Shown: positions 31,901 through 42,914 of the stretch, one piece after another
How positions within the stretch are numbered: position 1 is the first letter of the stretch
Layout of the letters: every line of letters begins with the position of its first letter
Assembly: GCF_029784135.1 (NCBI RefSeq)
Contig: NC_073746.1
Coordinates: 112,404,035 to 112,468,034, forward strand
Length of the DNA: 64,000 bases
Reading direction: 5' to 3'
DNA from: Toxorhynchites rutilus septentrionalis
Taxonomy: Eukaryota; Arthropoda; Insecta; Diptera; Culicidae
Position numbers and translations under genes: made by a program
Notes under the pieces: generated by a model
Databases searched by the model: none
What the model was told of the DNA's origin: nothing
The model's input: only the letters and a program-made list of their open reading frames with translations

Positions 31901-32569
31901 GAAGCTTTCGCCCTTTTAATAGCTACCCAAGAATGCACCCATGAGTTTCTTCCTACCACAATATTCTCAGACTCAGCTAGCTGTCTCCACGATCTTCTGA
32001 GTGGAAACAGCAAACACCCATGGATTAAGCAAACAGAAGAGGCTGCTTCAAATAAAAACATCTCCTTCTGCTGGGTTCCTGGTCACTCAGGAATCCGTGG
32101 AAACACAGCCGCCGACATACTGGCCGGCAAGGGCAGCAAAATAGATCCCCCAGACATGCCCTGTCCTCCATCTGACATTGTCCGCTGGGTAAAACAGCAA
32201 GTCCGTGAAAGCTGGGACATAGGCTGGATAAACAGCCGTCCCACTCATCTTCATAAAATTAAAAATTCCACTCTCCCTTGGGATGACCGCCTCAATAGTA
32301 GGGAAAGGCAAGTCCTTACCCGTCTTCGAATTGGGCACACTAACTTCACCCACTCACACTTGTTCTGCAGAGCCGAAAAACCCCAATGTGCTTGCAACGA
32401 AGCTCCGGTTTCCGTTAGCCATCTTTTACTTGAATGTCAACATACCAAAGATGCTCGAGTCCGACACAACATAGGTCAGAGTCTCCGAGATATCCTCAGT
32501 AGAGACGAGACCCAAGAAACCAATTTAATTGCGTTTCTGAAAGAAACCGACTTCTTTGGTAAAATCTAA
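28916..32569 (+). CDS. LINE ORF2: endonuclease, reverse transcriptase, RNase H
   Basis: The frame is open from 28916. The first ATG is 29021, but the endonuclease's conserved start IQWNIRSIRRNILELK lies before it, so the start codon is uncertain. Endonuclease: VIALQETM, LMGDFNAHSYAWGG, SAIDLTIVS, GSDHFPI. RT: FRPITLLSCVGKVLEK, SLDLSKAFDRAW, GFPQGSALSPTLFN, and catalytic VIVYADDITLIS (about residue 645 from the ATG). RNase H: VYTDGSVSADG, SAEAFALL, FSDSASC and WVPGHSGIRGNTAAD. C-terminus: a CX(1)C…H…C zinc motif (CACNEAPVSVSHLLLEC). Stop 32567-32569. It performs target-primed reverse transcription. All catalytic residues are present. Confidence 0.93.
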   Translation, partial: DLGIRVKNTNTFTPTQKFGIQWNIRSIRRNILELKMLISNSNPTVIALQETMTPNNFDKHFISKYITYFKEGPNPSKNGVAIAIKDGTPHDLLPITTDLQAVVVRIKHPFPITVVSIYITNDSDPNTLRGQLDHLFAQLPAPIMLMGDFNAHSYAWGGAYLDRKGSIMEDFISDHSLLLLNNGQHTRIHYSGTTSAIDLTIVSDKLSSKLSWNIHDDTCGSDHFPIFTSFGQTSPEFSTRPRWKFEYADWAGYQFDIENRLSAKRDWTAKEFSKVVLEVAMVHIPRTSGIPGRKCVPWWSPELKAAIKGRRKALRKLRKAHPDSPLRPTLLAEFQRARKEAKTAINTAKHNSWVKFVSEINPNASTKDLWSKIGRLHGKKRSKEYNLLINGQYTNDRKIIAEAFGDFFASASSNQNYDQTFLTHKTECERIPIDFHTDVEFDFNKNLSLKELDWVLNKVKQGSTGPDDISYPMLKNLPHLGKKALLKLLNKVWDSGTLPSCWKEGLMICIPKPDMNNHLLDNFRPITLLSCVGKVLEKMVNRRLTTLLESNKLIDPRQFAFRAGKGTEDCLVAIEKILDDATEKLHHIDIVSLDLSKAFDRAWRYPVLKSLFDWGIRGRLGLFVKSFLENRSFKTVINNHQSSLKIPENGFPQGSALSPTLFNIAMQSLFEIIPDHIKVIVYADDITLISTSCFGLIQRKRLQKTLDSIQNWALKTGFKISPEKSKHIHIGKALRRRTYLQLNKIPIPTMRTLKILGVTFDKKLNFLSHSQKTKIATRKKLNIIKSIAGNLASGHRKTLLNVVNVWLVPQILYGIGTFSRGGDRVLNTIQPIYNKAIRLAIGAFPTSPTLAVMAESGQLPFTHLVTKAITNKAIRHLSLPESDHNVPLIHRAKTWFKNLTNKDLPDICERSSATGRNWNVKPPNINLELLKTVRAGDPSPKVKACFNNLVASNFQINHQVYTDGSVSADGVGCGVFESRYTGSFSLPPQCSIFSAEAFALLIATQECTHEFLPTTIFSDSASCLHDLLSGNSKHPWIKQTEEAASNKNISFCWVPGHSGIRGNTAADILAGKGSKIDPPDMPCPPSDIVRWVKQQVRESWDIGWINSRPTHLHKIKNSTLPWDDRLNSRERQVLTRLRIGHTNFTHSHLFCRAEKPQCACNEAPVSVSHLLLECQHTKDARVRHNIGQSLRDILSRDETQETNLIAFLKETDFFGKI

Positions 32570-33289
32570 ACCGAAATACTAAATACCTCGGAAAGTGCTT
32601 ATTAAAGTTCGCCACTTCACAGTCATGTATGCGTGTTTATGTGTGTATACACATGTATGTACGGGTCGGAAGGAAGGTATTCATACATGTATATACACGC
32701 ATTCAATAATATTAAATAACAAATAATATAATATATACTTTCATACCCACATCTATCTTCTATCCATTACATTATACTTTAATCAACTTCCTATTCCTAC
32801 AGCCACACTCACCAAGGAGAATAAATTCATTAAATAAACCTCTCCATTTTTCAGCTATACTATATACCATTAAATTCAAAACCACTATATTTTATTATCT
32901 ATTCAAACTGTATTTCATTTCATTTCACCCCACCCCACACCTACTCCTCCCCTCTTTCCTTCCCATACCACTCCCACCCCCTCCCAATCCACTAATCCCA
33001 CCCAAATCCTTTCCACTCCTTTCCTTCCTATCCTCCTGAGAGGGGCCGTTTTGTTTTTTGGCTTTGGAACACGCCTTTCGCTAGGTCACTTGTGCTTCGT
33101 TACTGCTTTGGTCCTCGGATCAGTAAATTTTTACTTTTCTTTACAGCATATATTAAATATCTTATGAAGCATAGGATCCCTTCCTACCTTCTTCTTTAAC
33201 CGAGAGTCGAGCGGACGGGTCTGATGAGTGATTTTGTTTGGTTTCCCTTTCGCCAGTCCCCTCTGGGCTGGTTTTATTGTGGCTCTTCA

Positions 33290-33345
33290 CTGGGCTAGAG
33301 GCGAATGAACTGCAAAGTTTAAAGCCTCTTAAAAACAAAGAAACA
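33290..33345 (+). promoter_or_regulatory. LINE 3' stem-loop (RT recognition candidate)
   Basis: AGAGGC and GCCTCT pair around GAATGAACTGCAAAGTTTAAA, followed by TAAAAACAAAG. The same module ends the tiny insertions at 59021-59081 and 17502-17560, the last with a partly changed stem. A conserved 3' stem-loop present in all three copies is what a LINE RT would bind to start target-primed synthesis (inference). Confidence 0.65.
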
Positions 33346-34104
33346 TGAAACATAAAGTACATTCATTACGATTTGTTCGCTCGTTGGATTCACATGCAGG
33401 CTAAAAAGGGTCCTTTTCAGGATCACAAAATTATCTTCAATCTAAAGAGTTTATTGTTTTGTTATCACTCGATATCCCCATCTTATTCGGCTAAACCTTT
33501 CTGTTTAGCGATTGCATTTGCGATGACAGTGGTACAGTGTCGACTTTCAATGTGGGGTCATAATTTGGACCCCGAACTCTATGTTTACAAAAACGTCCAA
33601 CTAAATATGTATTACAGGTCCGTCCAATTAGCTAAATGTCGAGATAAGTGTAAATTACTGTACTTTCAATCTAGAAGCAATTTAAGAATTGGTGAAAATC
33701 AATATGCTCATAACAACTGCCAAATTCACATACTCATTATATCCTGGCAAACAAATTATGAAAAAATCAATTTGTGTTTTATTATTATTTTGGATATTGT
33801 TTTAGAAAGCATTGAACTGTATTTCCTTAACTCTTTTTTGAAAGGTTTAATGGCCCTGAAAAGCGCCTTGTTTTATGGAATGGTTGTTCCAATTTAGAAA
33901 ACTTAGTACTCGTGGTTCTGAAAAAAAACCATTTCGAACATCCTCGATGCCGCCTTGTTCTGGATTTGCCACCAAAGCAGTTTGTATAAAGAACAAACTT
34001 TTTTCTTCTGCTACCTGATGCCGTTTTGCGATTGCGTTTGCCACTCGCCACTCGCTGCAACTGCCTGTTGTCTTGATGTCCACCGAACCGAATGTGTTCT
34101 GTTC

Positions 34105-34314
34105 CGAATGCGGGTTTTCTTATCGTCGCGAGCAGCTTTGCCAGCTAACTCGATCACTTCGGCGGCAGAAACTATATAACGCCGGCTAGGTGGACTGGTG
34201 CACTGGTACTAACGCGCTCGCCCTAGCTACCCTTGCGGGGAACTCCAGATCAACACGGTTCGAGCGGGATTTTGCCTTTCCCTTCACTTTTCCTCCTTTA
34301 CCATGTCCAGACAT
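34105..34314 (-). pseudogene. Histone H2A pseudogene 2, copy B
   Basis: The minus-strand ATG at 34312-34314 gives MSGHGKGGKVK-type H2A tail. The sequence then drifts out of frame but keeps an AAEVIELAGKAARD-like block with KKTRI near 34105. The leader and TATA-like TTAAAAATCCCC (about 34407-34417, minus) match copy A. Downstream sequence is not H2A-like. Non-functional. Confidence 0.8.
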
Positions 34315-34833
34315 GGCTGCTCGGGTTGGTTTGTTGATGTGTTGTGATGCGAACCGATGTGGTGTACGGTTTGAATGAGAATGATCGTTACGGCAGCGGA
34401 GCGGGGATTTTTAAGCTGACTGGCTGGCTCGAGAATTACGCATGTGTGAGACTGCGACCAATGTTTCGCTCATTTTTTTTCTTTTTCCTTTCCAATCGTG
34501 CTTCATTCTATTTCGCTGCTGCTCTGGTTGCCCGTTTTGGTCGGTACGATTTGAGGAGCACAAAATGGACCAATCAAAAATGGGCACATAGTGCATTTTG
34601 ACAATGCTTGATATTTCACAATTATTCAATTATTTATCTCAAGAAAAATGAAATGTTATTCATTATGATAGATGCGTAGATATATTTCCTATCAATTGAT
34701 GCAAAAACCTTTGCGATCTATTGAGAAATGCTCGAGTTATAAGCGTTCCAAATCTTGCATTTTTTCCTACTTGTTCAGTGCCTAGATTTCCATTTCACCC
34801 CCTATATCTTCCGGTTAGACGTAGTCCTACGTC

Positions 34834-35479
34834 AAAAATAGTGGGTTATAACCGCAAAGTTGACGTGGGACTACCGTTGGCTTAGTAAACATTTGATTGT
34901 ATTGATTAAATTATTGACGGAATGAAACAATTTTTGAATTCAATTGAATTCGCTGTGTAAGTAAAGAATTTGAATAAACGCCATGTGATGTAAGGCACCT
35001 TGTTTTTAATGTCTGTGTCAGGGAACTAGGATTTTTGCGATCTTTAGAAAAAGATCGATCTTGACGGATCGATTTTCTAAAAGGCATAGGAATCGATCCA
35101 CTGATCAAATCGGTACCAGAGATTCGATTTTTATTGAATTGATCTTTGAACAATCGAATGCCCTTTTTACAATTTATTTACTTATTCTGTATAAGTATTG
35201 TCTTTTCTTCAAACATGGAATAGAAATTTCACATTTCTATTCAAACATCAAAGGCATTTTATTTTGATTCTCAGCATGAAGATCATACAAAAACTTCATC
35301 TTCATGTTAGATAATTCGTTCTTACATTTTTCCATGCCAATTTCATCCAGATTATTCCACTAGATACTGAGAAAAACGTATCACCAGTTCTAGAGAGATT
35401 ATCCACGCGCCCAGCTGCCAACAGCATAATAGCTATATTGGCATCCACAAAAAATGAAAAAAAAATACATCTTCGAATA
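34834..35479 (+). other. E-type hairpin end, then unassigned AT-rich DNA
   Basis: Directly after the right end of copy B comes GTGGGTTATAACCGCAAAG and TTGACGTGGGACTACCGTTGG, the hairpin-type end of family E. The rest of an E element does not follow recognisably. From 35036 a GATC-rich palindromic patch (AAGATCGATCTTGACGGATC) may be another MITE fragment. No coding content. Confidence 0.4.
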
Positions 35480-36065
35480 CAGTAAAACCTATTTTTGTGT
35501 GGTTTTTTTGTGCAATTTTTTTGTGCGATTTTCATTCGTGCCATTTTCTGTTCGTGTGCGGTTTTTTTTTGCGCGTTTTTTTTTTGTGCGGTGTATGAAA
35601 AGAAGCATATTCGACGAAGTTATCGTCCATTAAATTTTTTTCGATGGTTCATATGCATTTCAGTGCGAAAAAAGCATATTTGCGTCTCAATTATCTGATA
35701 TCATTCCCCTCCTCTCATCAAATGATCTATGTTTTTTCTAAGTTTTTGCATGACATGATTTCTAACAGCAACACGTTTCGACATGCAACTAAAAGCACAA
35801 AACAGCAAGCGCAACCGAAAAGGCAAAGTGTCCCATCGCAAAGCAGAGAACCAAAGGAAATTGAACGGTGAATGGCGTGGATTTGAGTTATTTTCTTGGG
35901 GGAAACTTTTTTTATGCGGTTCCTATTTACGGCACAAATTTTTTTTTTTTTCAAAATGTGTACCGAACACGACTTCTTAAAGCTGCTGGTGAAGTTTTGC
36001 ACGATTTTTTTTATGCGACTTTTTTGTGCGGCAGCTATTCCCCGCACAAAAAAAAGGTTTGCCTG
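35480..36065. mobile_element. TA-flanked MITE with GTGCG-rich T tracts
   Basis: Ends CAGTAAAACCTATTTTTGTG and (reverse complement) CAGGCAAACC then T-run and GTGCGGGG, flanked by TA (35478-35479, 36066-36067). Subterminal TTTTTGTGCG units recur on both sides. No transposase. Consistent with a Tc1/mariner-type non-autonomous element. Confidence 0.65.
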
Positions 36066-36067
36066 TA

Positions 36068-38369
36068 TTCCTTAACCAATCCTCAAAATATCCCAGCACT
36101 CAAGTCAAGTCCCTACGAACCACCTAATGGTGTTCTGTAATGCTGCAATACTTACACACAGAAGTTTGTAAACGAAAATGCACTTTTATACAAACATTGA
36201 TGATCAATTTTTAGCCGCAAAAATCTCGCTTCCAGTTGTTGGCACACCCTATTTACACAAATACCCTGCGGAATGATTTAGCTTGCACTTCAGTTGAATC
36301 CATTAAACTTAATGGAAATCCACAATCCACTGGCGAAATATTTCCATTCCCAGGGAATAATCTGCTTCGGGTTATGATTTGTTTTACATAACATGAATCC
36401 TTATCGCATTAGGATATTAGCAATGCATCCCGCTCGAAATCATTCGCAACCAAATTGGCTACTAGTTCAGCGTTTGAGCGCCAACACCAAAGTGACAAAG
36501 ACCAGTGGCAAAGTTCACGATTACCCAGCCCGTGAGCGATCCGTCTGAATCTGAGCTGGCATCAGTCGCGAAATTTGGTCAGCATCGCAAGGAATGTAAT
36601 CCAATTTGTTATTACGCTTCCTAAGATGGTGAACGAATGCAGGATAATTTAGTCGGCTTATGAAATATTCACGGTTCGTTTCAGAACTGAGGAATCTCGT
36701 CGACCCGAGATAATTTCGTATTCGCGAATAGCTTGAGCCGAATTCAAATTCGTCACACTGAGAGATAAACCCGAAGGAAAAACAATTTAATTGCTCCAGA
36801 GACACTGAACCCTTTTTATAATGTTTCACTGTATACTGCAAACAAATTATTCCATTCTGAGCCGACAGATGAATTTCAAAATCATAAACTACCCCTAAAA
36901 CATAATTGTTTAACCAATTTTAGAGGCAGCGCAAGCGAGGGTAAAAATTTTAACTCGCCACTTTATTCCCTACTTTCTAGTGCTTCCAACACCTAATCTC
37001 ATCAACTTACAGGCATCGTTTAGAAACGGTAAGTAATTTTGATTAACCATCCTAATGAGATGTAGATGATTCATGAATATTTGCTGCTGAGTTTAATGAG
37101 CTCAGAGATAGGTTCAGTTAAAGCCCAGGTGTCCTCTCTTTGCGTAGGGATAAAGCTTACTACTATATATAGTCCCGTGGTATGAAACTCAGTGGTTGAT
37201 GCGTAGGCTGGAAAAAAAATGGTGAAAAAGTTCCCTGAATGTCAGAGTAATAAATATACAAATGTGTCTTCTTGAAGTTTAGTGTTGAATGATTTCCAAA
37301 AAAAAGAGAAAGGCTTCGTTATCGCAACTTTTTTGAGAAGAAACGGAAATATATCGTTTTTGGTTTTTGTCGGCGTAAAATCAACTAAACTAAACTTTTA
37401 CGCCAGCAATAGATTTACTGTTGTTGGAAGTCTCTATGTTGTTGTTTCTCTTCATTTTTCACAGCGAAATAATGTTTCTATGAGCTTCAAGGAGATAGCC
37501 ATTCGTGCCATTCGTATATCTAGCGTTAGACGAAAAACCACGTCTTTCAGTAAGGGTGCCACATGTTTCCTGATGTCTCGTTTTTATGAAATAATTCCAA
37601 CGTGAATAATTATTTTGGGTACGAACGAGTTTTGATGGTTTGCACCCAAAATCGAATATAACAATTCACAGGATGTAAGCTTTTTAAAACAACATCAAAC
37701 GTATTGATAGATTTAAGAAGATTTGATTCGATTTATGCTCTAGGGTAGCTGATATAACCAGACTTCCGTAATCATTGATTCGAAAGAAAAAGTACATTAT
37801 CAAAGTCAATAGCAGGAAGTTGAATCAGTAATAAATTAAAAAATAAACTAGAATATTCGGAAGATTTCAGCACCGGAAAGAACAGATCAGTTGATCTTTT
37901 CATTCAGAGCCCCCGGGCGAAACAGTTTGAAAATTGGGAAAACTGAGTGTTTAGAACTTCATTTCATTCAGGTATAATATGACAGAAATGGAGATATAAT
38001 TTCTTGGAAAAATAATTTCTTGCTTCCCGAAATTGTTCGAAGGATTCTAATAATTTCAGACACGAAAATAGTTCTGTGATCATGAAAAATCAATTAGAAG
38101 TGAGGAATATAAACGTTCACTTTGCTTATTTTACTCTTCTAAAAAAATTTGGGCAACAAAAATGAAAACTGCTAAGCCTCATTACTTTCCTCGGAATATG
38201 TCCTATTTCGACGACATCTGTTTCACTCCAAGCTCAATTTTGAACAGTAAACGACACAAATCATATGAATTTTTTGATATACACGTTCATAATCTATAAT
38301 GAAGAATGAAGAATCCTAACTAGCTATTAGATTCAGTAGCGTAACTACAGTCACGCTACTGATTTGCAC
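36068..38369. other. 2.3 kb without recognised features
   Basis: Short ORFs (longest about 106 codons, 36521-36841 minus, no known motif). I found no terminal repeats or tandem arrays. Could be unique intergenic DNA. Confidence 0.35.
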
Positions 38370-39655
38370 AAAAAAAAGTCAAAGGAGGGTTGTGTGCGAG
38401 ACACGACCGCATAGTTGACGTAGGATTCCGTTAGGCTACCTGCTGATTTTGGATATGTTTTAAACTCTTTGATAATGATTTGGTGGCTCTGAAATGGCTG
38501 TTTTGTTTGGTTGCTGGGTATTGTTTGTTCACTTCACCAGTGTTTTCCGAGTGATACAACAATTATTTTCAAATTCTATACATAATCGAATCTCAAGAAA
38601 ACAATTTTTTCATTAATGTATGAATGTCAAACATTAATAGAAAAATAGCTTTTTTGTGATTCGATTATGTATTGGATTCGAAAATTAGCGTTGAAAGTGA
38701 AATTGCGATTTTATATCCGACCTGTATTAGTTTTTCTCATTAGTAAAAACATGTTTCTTTAATATGGAGAAAACATATTTGAAATGGAAAAGGTAATTTT
38801 TTTTATACTTTTTACTTTCTGAGTGGACTAACAACACCTAATACTATATGTGGAGCATATGGGAAATCACTTTTTCTAATATTTCTTTATTTTTACAATT
38901 TGTCTCGCCGTATAAACTTTCCTTGGGTGGAAATGAACACAACAAAACAGACAACTTAAACCAAACGACCTGTTCTCGAGCGGGAACACACCTTGGTTTT
39001 TATTTATGAAAATTGAAATAAATCGTTTCATATATCAAGACATTTTTAACACAACTCCTACCATATACAATTTTACATTTTCACTTGTGCAAAATTTTTC
39101 ACAATACACGATTAAAGTATAATACACATTAAAGCTCCAAATTCAAATTTTATTTGCTAGAATTAATCGTATCACACATCTTACTTGCAATATAAAAATG
39201 CCCCCGACTTGTATATATTTGCAATGCCGATTTCCCCCGGGCATCTTGGTTTAGATGTCTCTGTTGGGGAACACATTTCGGTGGGAGCAAAAGTTCCCTC
39301 TACTTTCATGTATTTGCAGTGCCTTTTCCCCCAGGCAGCTTGGTTTCGATGTCTCTGTTAGGGACCCGCCGCATGTGTCGTCAATTCGACCAATTAGAAG
39401 TGGGTATTTCCGTTAGGATAGGGGTTGAGATTTTTCAATTGTTCGATAGTTAGTTTCATGACATATATTATTTTCTTGAATATAGAAATTTGTTATGGAG
39501 TGCCGAAATCGATTGACGCAAAAATTTCACCAATCCATCATGAAATGACTGAGCAATAAGTGTTTGAAATTGGACATTTTTCACTATGTGCTCGATTTTC
39601 GATTTTCAATTTGTACCCCAATATGTTCCCGAAAGACGTAATCCTACGTCAAAAA
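38370..39655 (-). mobile_element. Repeat family D, copy D2
   Basis: Reverse-oriented copy of D1. The hairpin end is at 38386-38407 (GGGTTGTGTG-CGA-GACACGACC), then TTGACGTAGGATTCCGTTAGG. The near-palindrome GACGTAATCCTACGTC is at 39635-39650. It contains the nested MITE in shortened form (about 38580-38725) without the SINE, and two internal 100-bp-class units (39195-39370). It lacks roughly 225 bp present in D1 (7890-8115). Element E1 abuts its right end. Confidence 0.72.
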
Positions 39656-40164
39656 CTAAAAGTGGGTTATATCTTTGATATATCCGCAAGGTGGACGTAG
39701 AACCAAGGTTGACTTAGCAATCAACACGTAACAAGCATTTAAATCTTAGACGTTTCATCTCAAGTGATTTTCATACCACTTCGCTAAGCCGGAAAAGAAT
39801 TATCAACGTCCAAAGAGGGAATCGATTCCTCCTCGGAAATACCCAGCGCAAATAGTAGCCACTCCCACAGCCCAGACAATTGGAATCATCGTTGATCCGG
39901 AGCTGAATTATTAACGCTTAAGAAGGAAATGGATTCCTACTCGGAATTACACCTCTAAAATAAGACCCCCTTCCCAACAATTCCAACTTCCCAATAACGA
40001 CGATCGATTGCAGCATTCGTAAACAAATAATTTTATAACGCTGCTTTTATAAATGTGATTTCTTCGATATGTAATATAATATCCACTTTGATCATATCCA
40101 CTACACCGTATCATACCATATCAAATCCATAGTCAATCCGAGTACAATAGAACTCGCTACTTGC

Positions 40165-40680
40165 ATCTAATTTTCTATGCCAATTTCCCCTGGCTCCATG
40201 GTTTTGAAGTCTGTGTTAGGGAAACATTCCGATCTGCAGAAACGCATGCGAGTACAAAGGTATCCGCAGTTCACATCTATTTTGCAATGCCGATTTTCTC
40301 ATGCTTCATAATTTTGAAGTCTGTGTTAGGGAAACATTCCAATTTGCAGAAACGCAAACGAATACAAAAGTACCCACTGCTTGCATCTGATTTGCAATGC
40401 CAATTTCCCCTGGCTCCATGGTTTTGAAGTCTGTTTTAGGGAAACATTCCGATTTCCAAAAACGCAAGCATGTACAAAAGTTCCCGCAGCTTGAATCTGT
40501 TTTGCAATGTTGATTTCCCCAGGCTCCATGGTTTCGTAGTCTGTGTTAGGGAAACATTCTAATTTCCAGATACGCAAGCGAGTACAGAAGTACCCGCCGC
40601 TCACATCAATTTTGCAATGCCGATTTCCCCTGGCTCCATGGTTTTGAAGTCTGTGTTAGGAAAACATCCATCCATTCCAG
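40165..40680. repeat. 110-bp tandem repeat, about five units
   Basis: The marker GAAGTCTGTGTTAGGGAAACA recurs at 40206, 40316, 40426, 40536 (one change) and 40646, exactly 110 bp apart. Each unit also has TTTCCCCTGGCTCCATGG and GCAATGCCRATTTCCCC. Related but shorter units (about 95-105 bp) occur in D1, D2, D3 and near 44030-44190. Confidence 0.9.
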
Positions 40681-40706
40681 CGATCGTACCTCAATCGTTG
40701 CGGAAT

Positions 40707-40750
40707 TATAACTGAGTGGAGATCCGAGCAGCATTCGCTTATATACCGAT
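40707..40750 (-). promoter_or_regulatory. TATA plus initiator core promoter in E1
   Basis: Minus strand: CGGTATATAAGCG followed about 33 nt later by CCACTCAGTT. The same pair is at 57378-57430 (minus) and 61587-61625 (plus). Conserved spacing suggests a captured polymerase II promoter. Confidence 0.6.
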
Positions 40751-41257
40751 TGGTGTGATTTCAGTAGCCTGTTTTGAATGTAATTTTTTGGGCTATTGGA
40801 ACAAATTTTTGGATCAAAAAGTAACAAGCATATAACGCGTGACCATTTTATCTTTCGAATGAATTGTTTATCATACTATTTCGTACAGTTGCTTAGGAGC
40901 TATTAACGCTCAAAATCTCGTTCTCCGGCGTAACGCTTTCGTTTTCGAAAGTATGAACTTACACCCCAGTATAGAAATGAAAGACGTAGTCCTACGTCAA
41001 AATTCGTATTAAAAAAAAAGTCTCACGATACAAAATCTTTATTGTCGAATAAAAAACAATACAAAGTCGACAAGTGAACCGCTTAGGAACCAACACGCTC
41101 GATAGTTGCAGTGCGATCGTTATTTTTTTTCCTTCAGGGAGCATTGCGTGACATATGCGCTACCCTGTAGTATAAATTAATCGTGCCGATTTCCCAGGAG
41201 TGGGATCAAATTCAACTAAATTAGGATTATTTGTGTCTGTGAGCGTAGAAGGAAGCT

Positions 41258-41903
41258 TGACGTAGGACTGTAATTGTTGGAATAATTAGAATTGAGCCGA
41301 TCCTAATGGCGACCGTTTCTTATATGAACTATCCTTCAAACAGGTTGTAAAAGTGGAAGTGGTACCCAGAATTCTAAACCAATGAAATATTAATGATGCT
41401 GTCTTTTCTCAGTTCTCAATTATTGTAAAGAAAATAGACAACCAAATTCAACATGAACACGATAGCTGTTTGTAAAATGGGTTTCCTATGATCGTGTGCT
41501 CCCTTATGAAGTTTTATTGGATCTTGTAGTGAGCTGATCTCATCCTTTGTTAAGTTTTGCCTTTTTATAGGGAAGGGAAAGACGAAAGGGTAAGTGTATT
41601 TGGAGAAGTGCAGCAGAGTAAATAAAAACAAAGTACCTAGAATAGAGAACGAAATCATACAATGCGATCTAACACCCGAATTGCCACAATGTTGTATGTT
41701 TTTATGTAGTAGAATCTTTCACTGTTGATATCTCAGATGAAAAAATTGCTGAATAAATTTGCCGTCTAATGGTTCATATTGTAACATACATCGTAAGAAA
41801 GATTCTCTGCTTAACATGCATTGAAATCTCTTAAATTTTCATTACATTTCTCGCAGAGTTTCCTCCCTATATAGAAATCAAAGACGTAGTCCTTCGTCAA
41901 AAG
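41258..41903. mobile_element. Partial element with GACGTAG ends (E-like)
   Basis: The left boundary TTGACGTAGGACTG (41257-41270) has no hairpin beyond it. The right boundary TATAGAAATCAAAGACGTAGTCC(T)TCGTCAAAA resembles the E right end. The interior is AT-rich. Boundaries support a short or truncated member of the same group. Confidence 0.45.
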
Positions 41904-42225
41904 TTACTCCATAAAAAAAAACTGCTCAATCGGACTTAAGGGAGAGTGGCGCAAAGAGACCAAAGTTTGAGTTATTTTGAAAGTCGAAAAATCACCCAAA
42001 GTGGGGAGGGGGGTGGTCGTACATGAAAATGGTGTTCTCGAAAAAAAAAATTGATTCGAATATCTTAAAATAGCATGAAATAGCGAGATCACTGTCATCT
42101 CGATTTTTTTTTGTCAAAAATCGACATTCTGATACTCTTTGGAATACGAGGTAATACGTATGGTTTAGGGTGCCAATGAAAACGATTATCTGGATTTTTC
42201 ATATGGTACTTCGTGTGGAATGTTG
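41904..42225. other. Spacer left of hAT element
   Basis: Contains a G-rich patch (GTGGGGAGGGGGGTGG) and CTCAATCGGACTT, which recurs at about 44533 on the other side of the hAT element. No gene. Confidence 0.35.
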
Positions 42226-42914
42226 ATTTACACCAGGGATTCCCAAACTATTATGGGTGAGAGACCCCTTTGCTAGAATGAAGTGATCCCATCGACCCCT
42301 ATAGTCAATTTCCTTTAAAAATTTTAGTTTTATCTTATTGATACAAAATACTTACAAATTCAAAAACTTTTCGGTTGGCGTTTCGTGCCAAGCGTTCAAA
42401 AAATCGAACATCTACTTTGAGAATATTTCATATCTTTGAAAAGCTATTATATGATAATGTTTTTGCACCAAAAGATCTAATTTGTTAGCTACCACATACC
42501 ATCAATTTCATTCAATTTGGTATAACTTTATTGAGCAATAAATTTGATTCAAAACCAGTATGTCTGGAAGGTTTTTTCAATTTCTATTGAAAACCCAACA
42601 AAATACAAAAATGTGTAAACTTTCCTACAGTATTACTTTGATAGAATATCCCACATTTTAATGTAGGGCGAAAATCATACGATGGAGCCTCCTGTAGGAA
42701 AATAACAGCCGGAGAAATCGAAAAATCGAACGTTGATTATAACGAACTTTTTTTTCCTGTTGAATAAATACCAACACATCTAACCACTGCAGCACATTCT
42801 TTGAAATACGGAAAGTTTGTTCATTTGTTTTTGAATTTTCAATTGAGAATGTTTGTAATATCGATGAATTTACCAAATATTGTTGAAACGACACATTTTA
42901 GTCCGTAATATCCT

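Larger units (their letters stand above)
26900..33351 (+). mobile_element. Full-length I-superfamily LINE with intact ORFs
   Basis: The element is about 6.45 kb, flanked by ATAAAGTACAT (26889-26899, 33352-33362). It has a 5' UTR of about 535 nt, ORF1 (27435-28880), ORF2 (to 32569), a 3' UTR of about 780 nt and a 3' stem-loop with AAAC-rich tail. ORF2 has endonuclease, RT, RNase H and a C-terminal zinc motif, which places it in the RNase H-bearing clades (I, R1, LOA, Outcast). I could not choose among these. It is inserted in H2A element copy B. No stops or frameshifts in the body of either ORF, so it is young and possibly active. Confidence 0.92.
26039..34838 (-). mobile_element. H2A-bearing element, copy B (split by a LINE)
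   Basis: The left border is AAAAAGACGGGTGGGTAATG with stem-loop GGTAATGTC-GGG-GACATAACC (26054-26074) and GTGACGTAGGACTAT. The right border is GACGTAGTCCTACGTCAAAAA (34818-34838). It carries H2A pseudogene 1 (26470-26710) and H2A pseudogene 2 (34105-34314), both on the minus strand. The LINE at 26900-33351 separates them. Without the LINE the element is about 2.3 kb, close to copy C. No transposase. Confidence 0.8.
39655..41002 (-). mobile_element. Repeat family E, copy E1
   Basis: The hairpin end GGTTATATC-TTT-GATATATCC (39665-39685), then GCAAGGTGGACGTAGAAC. The other end is GACGTAGTCCTACGTCAAAA (40983-41002), preceded by AACGCTTTCGTTTTCGAAA and ACACCCCAGTATAGAAATGAAA, which is shared with E2 and with 57580-57675. 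It contains a tandem array and a TATA/initiator promoter on the minus strand. No transposase. Confidence 0.65.

Noticed and set aside
36521..36841. 106-codon minus-strand ORF as a gene
   Set aside because: No motif, no codon or context support; length is expected by chance.
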